Assembly: GCF_001687325.1 (NCBI RefSeq)
Contig: NZ_LZRD01000012.1
Location: forward strand, 1-36,132
DNA: 36,132 nt
Reading direction: 5' to 3'
From: Streptomyces sp. PTY087I2
GTDB taxonomy: Bacteria > Actinomycetota > Actinomycetes > Streptomycetales > Streptomycetaceae
The notes below the pieces were generated by a model. The model was not told the DNA's origin, did not search any database, and worked only from the letters and a program-made list of their open reading frames with translations. Each line of letters opens with the position of its first letter. The stretch's first letter is position 1. Position numbers and translations under genes: made by a program. Positions 33,904 to 36,132 of this stretch are shown here, piece by piece.

Positions 33904-34080
33904 TCTGAACGCCGTCTGCCGTCCTTGCCGGTGGCGGGGGTCAGCGACAAGACGATCGCCTCGCAGATGCAGCTGAGCCGTCGTACCGTCCAGCGCCGGA
34001 TCCAGAGCCTGACGGAACGCTCCGACGCCTCGACCCGCATGCAACCCGCCTGGCACGCGGCGCGCCATGGATGGCTGTAG
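33904..34080 (+). pseudogene. LuxR-type HTH remnant
   Basis: A forward frame reads SERRLPSLPVAGVSDKTIAS then QMQLSRRTVQRRIQSLTERS and ends ARHGWL before TAG. This is the C-terminal DNA-binding domain of a LuxR-type regulator (ER-x-LL-x-LVAG-SDK-IA...SRRTV-RR). No start or N-terminal domain exists upstream; the sequence to the left belongs to the oxidoreductase on the other strand. It is a 3' stub left by a deletion or recombination whose left edge is the same point that removed the oxidoreductase start. Confidence 0.7.
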
Positions 34081-34123
34081 ACCGTACACGCGGCCGTGCT
34101 CGCACCGTCGGGGCGCAGCCGCG

Positions 34124-35596
34124 TCAGTCGTCGGGGAGCCAGCCGCGCTCACTCAGAGCCGCGACGAAACGGCCGTAATTCTCCTCCAGGGCCGGGTGTT
34201 CCGTCCGTACCGGGTCCACGAGAGCTCCGCTGTGCGCCATGGCGGCGGCGCTCGCGGCGAGGTCCTCGTGGAGCGTGCCGGTGGCGGCGAGCAGTGCGGC
34301 GCCGAACGCCGTCTCCGCGCGCTCGACGACCCGGACCGGGCGGTCCAGAACGGTGGCCCGGATCGCCGTCCAGACGGAGCTGCGGCTTCCCCCGCCGGCC
34401 GCGTGCAGCGGGCCGAGCACCGGGACGCCCAGTCGCTCGACCCGGTCCAGGGCCAGGCGTTCGAGGAAGGCGACTCCTTCCAGTGCGGCGCGGTGGGCGT
34501 CCGCCTCGTCGCGGGGGTGGCCCAGCTCGAAGCCGCGCGCCGCGCCGGAGACGAAGGGGAACCGTTCACCTTCGCGGCGCAGCGGGTAGCGCGCGTACGA
34601 CGCCGGGCCCCGGGCCGCCGCGGCGGCGTCCAGCGCGGGCAGGCGGGCCGGGGGGATGTCGGCCAGGCACTCCCCTCCCGTGTTGGACGCCCCGCCGGGG
34701 AGCCACCAGCCGTCGGGGTGGCGGTGGCTGTAGAACGCCCCGGTCGCATCGCGCACCAGGTGCTCGGACACTCCCTTGAGGACGTACGTGGTGCCGATGA
34801 CGCCCACGAACCGGCCGGGCTCGACCGCGCCTGTGGCGATCTGGCCCGCGCAGCCGTCCGTCATCCCGAGGCGTACCGAGCACCCTTCGGGCAGCCCTGT
34901 CGCCTCGGCCGCCTCCGGGCCGACGACCCCGGCCTCGGTGCCGGGGGCGCCTACGGGGGGGAGCAGCGCGAGCGGGAAGTCGAGGGCGTCGAAGACCTCG
35001 TGCGCCCACTCCCCGGCACGGGCGTCGTAACCGGACTTCAGCGCGTGGCTCCAGTCCGTGGCCACCGGGTGGCCCGTCAGTTCGCGGCCGATGAGCTCGG
35101 GGGTGTGCAGGACGTGGTGCAGGGCGGAACCGTACGTCCGCAGGCACCGGACGGCCCGGCCGAGCGCGGCGGTGGGGCCCATGGACAGGCCCAGTGCGTC
35201 CCACCGGGCGCTGCCTGTCTGCTGGGCCTCGGCGTTGGTGTCGGCGGCGCGCCGGTCGTCGTACATCAGGGCCGGGCCGAGCGGTTCGCCGTCGGTTCCG
35301 GTCGGCACGATGGTGCCGGAGGTGGCGGACACTGCCACCGCGACCACCTCGCGGCCGCCCCGGGGCAGCGCGTCCGTCGAGCGGCGCAGGGCAGTCCGTA
35401 CGGCGGGCCACCATGAGCGGGCGTCCTGCTCGCTCGTTCCCGCAGGGGTCCGTACAGGGGGTGGAAGGTCGGCCCGTGCCTCGGCGAGTACGCGTCCCTG
35501 TGCGTCCGCGCACAGCACGCGGACGGACGCGGTCGCCACGTCGATGCCGATCACGGCCGGAGAGGGCGGAGTGGGGCGACGGGATTCACTGCTCAT
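34124..35596 (-). CDS. FGGY-family carbohydrate kinase
   Basis: This is a 490-residue protein, the usual FGGY length. The N-domain begins AVIGIDVATASVRVLCADAQ, the phosphate-1 loop; SATSGTIVPTG and LMYDDRRA follow, typical of sugar-binding sites. The C-domain has GMTDGCAGQIATGAVEPG (general base Asp region), GVIGTTYVLKG, and the adenosine loop LHAAGGGSRSSVWTAIRATV. It phosphorylates a sugar or sugar alcohol, using ATP in the cytoplasm; the pattern is closest to xylulokinase/ribulokinase relatives, but the substrate cannot be read from sequence. The ATG at 35594-35596 is the start. A DeoR-type regulator gene lies 110 bases upstream on the same strand, a common arrangement for sugar operons. 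Confidence 0.88.
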   Translation of the reverse strand: MSSESRRPTPPSPAVIGIDVATASVRVLCADAQGRVLAEARADLPPPVRTPAGTSEQDARSWWPAVRTALRRSTDALPRGGREVVAVAVSATSGTIVPTGTDGEPLGPALMYDDRRAADTNAEAQQTGSARWDALGLSMGPTAALGRAVRCLRTYGSALHHVLHTPELIGRELTGHPVATDWSHALKSGYDARAGEWAHEVFDALDFPLALLPPVGAPGTEAGVVGPEAAEATGLPEGCSVRLGMTDGCAGQIATGAVEPGRFVGVIGTTYVLKGVSEHLVRDATGAFYSHRHPDGWWLPGGASNTGGECLADIPPARLPALDAAAAARGPASYARYPLRREGERFPFVSGAARGFELGHPRDEADAHRAALEGVAFLERLALDRVERLGVPVLGPLHAAGGGSRSSVWTAIRATVLDRPVRVVERAETAFGAALLAATGTLHEDLAASAAAMAHSGALVDPVRTEHPALEENYGRFVAALSERGWLPDD

Positions 35597-35705
35597 GTGG
35601 AAAGCGTCCTTCCCCTGCGGTGGTCCTCACGTGTCCGCATCGGGCCGTCGATCGGGGCACGGCTCGTTCTCGTGGTGGGTCGTTCGTGAAGTCAACGGGA
35701 TGTCG

Positions 35706-36132
35706 TCATGGTGCGACCTCCGCCACCGTGACCCGGGTTCGTTCGCGGAGTTTGCCCAGCAGGTCGGCGTCCGCTCCGTCGTCCACCACGAGATGGTCCA
35801 GGTCGCCGACGGGTCCCACCCGGTGCAGCGCGGTGCGGGCGAGTTTGGTGTGGTCCATCAGCATCACCTTCGTCGCCGCCGACGTGAGCATCGCCCGTTT
35901 CACCAGCACCACGTCCTGCTCCTGGTGGTAGGCCGTCCTGGCGTCGACGGCCGATGTGGAGACCGCGACGAGGTCCACGGAGAGCGCCTCCACCGCCTCG
36001 ACGCAGGGCATGCCGAGGAAGGAGTCGTGGGTACGTGAGTACTCGCCGCCCAGGGCGATCAGGCGGATGCCCTCGCATCCGGCGAAGACGTCGAGCACCC
36101 GGCGGGCGTTGGTGACCACGGTGAGCGGGGCG
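35706..36132 (-). CDS. DeoR/GlpR-family transcriptional regulator, C-terminal part (cut by window end)
   Basis: The visible 142 residues are the sugar-phosphate-binding DeoR C-terminal domain: VVTNARRVLDVFAG, IRLIALGGEYSRTHDSFLG, VEALSVDLVAVSTSAVD, and VLVKRAMLTSAATKVMLMDH, where the Lys and Asp-His are the ligand-contact pattern. The frame stays open to the last base, so the N-terminal HTH lies outside the window. It ends 110 bases before the FGGY kinase on the same strand and probably represses this sugar-use cluster, released by a phosphorylated sugar. Confidence 0.88.
   Translation of the reverse strand, partial: APLTVVTNARRVLDVFAGCEGIRLIALGGEYSRTHDSFLGMPCVEAVEALSVDLVAVSTSAVDARTAYHQEQDVVLVKRAMLTSAATKVMLMDHTKLARTALHRVGPVGDLDHLVVDDGADADLLGKLRERTRVTVAEVAP

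Noticed and set aside
1..36132. CRISPR array, tRNA or rRNA genes
   Set aside because: No regularly spaced repeats of CRISPR type, and no cloverleaf or rRNA sequence recognised on reading the window.

Overview
The window reads as the extreme end of a linear Streptomyces-type replicon (chromosome arm or large linear plasmid). Three things point there: very high GC with GTG/ATG starts and purine-rich ribosome sites; base 1 opens with CCCGCGGAGCGGG and a run of TTC/TGC-loop hairpins, the classic actinomycete telomere; and the window carries a telomere-associated protein / terminal protein pair (tap-tpg) plus a telomere-adjacent DEAH helicase of the TtrA type. The sequence alone does not decide between chromosome and plasmid.

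Layout. 1-480: telomere palindromes and a short non-coding leader. 481-3650: terminal helicase, a remnant of a helicase-associated repeat, and a small membrane protein gene. 3595-5138: a caspase-like peptidase fused to an XRE-type helix-turn-helix, coupled to an EACC1-type adaptor. 5574-8820: an SMC/RecN-like coiled-coil ATPase facing a HEPN-motif protein across a hairpin. 8976-16860: a very large KAP-family membrane P-loop NTPase divergent from a large unrecognised gene; both are interrupted by frameshifts. 17113-19853: tap-tpg operon. 20301-22606: a second TtrA-like helicase with three frameshifts. 22790-28126: a tightly overlapped Tn7-like module tniQ-tnsA-tnsB-tnsC. 28279-32144: a Gabija-like pair (OLD/TOPRIM nuclease and UvrD-like helicase). 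32145-32992: apparently gene-poor. 32993-36132: more ordinary chromosomal content: a 5'-truncated quinone oxidoreductase abutting a LuxR-type HTH remnant, an FGGY sugar kinase, and the C-terminal part of a DeoR-type regulator that runs off the window.

How it fits together. The first 23 kb mixes end-replication and end-transfer functions (telomere, Tap, Tpg, terminal helicases) with probable conflict/defence systems (caspase-EACC1, ATPase/HEPN, KAP NTPase, Gabija) and a transposition module. This looks like a subtelomeric defence island. Gabija and caspase-EACC1 are known types. The ATPase/HEPN pair and the KAP NTPase with its divergent giant partner are the best candidates for less-described systems.

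A quality caveat: all six frameshifts I can locate fall in homopolymer runs and each is repaired by a single-base change there. Those genes may therefore be intact in the real organism and broken only by base-calling errors.
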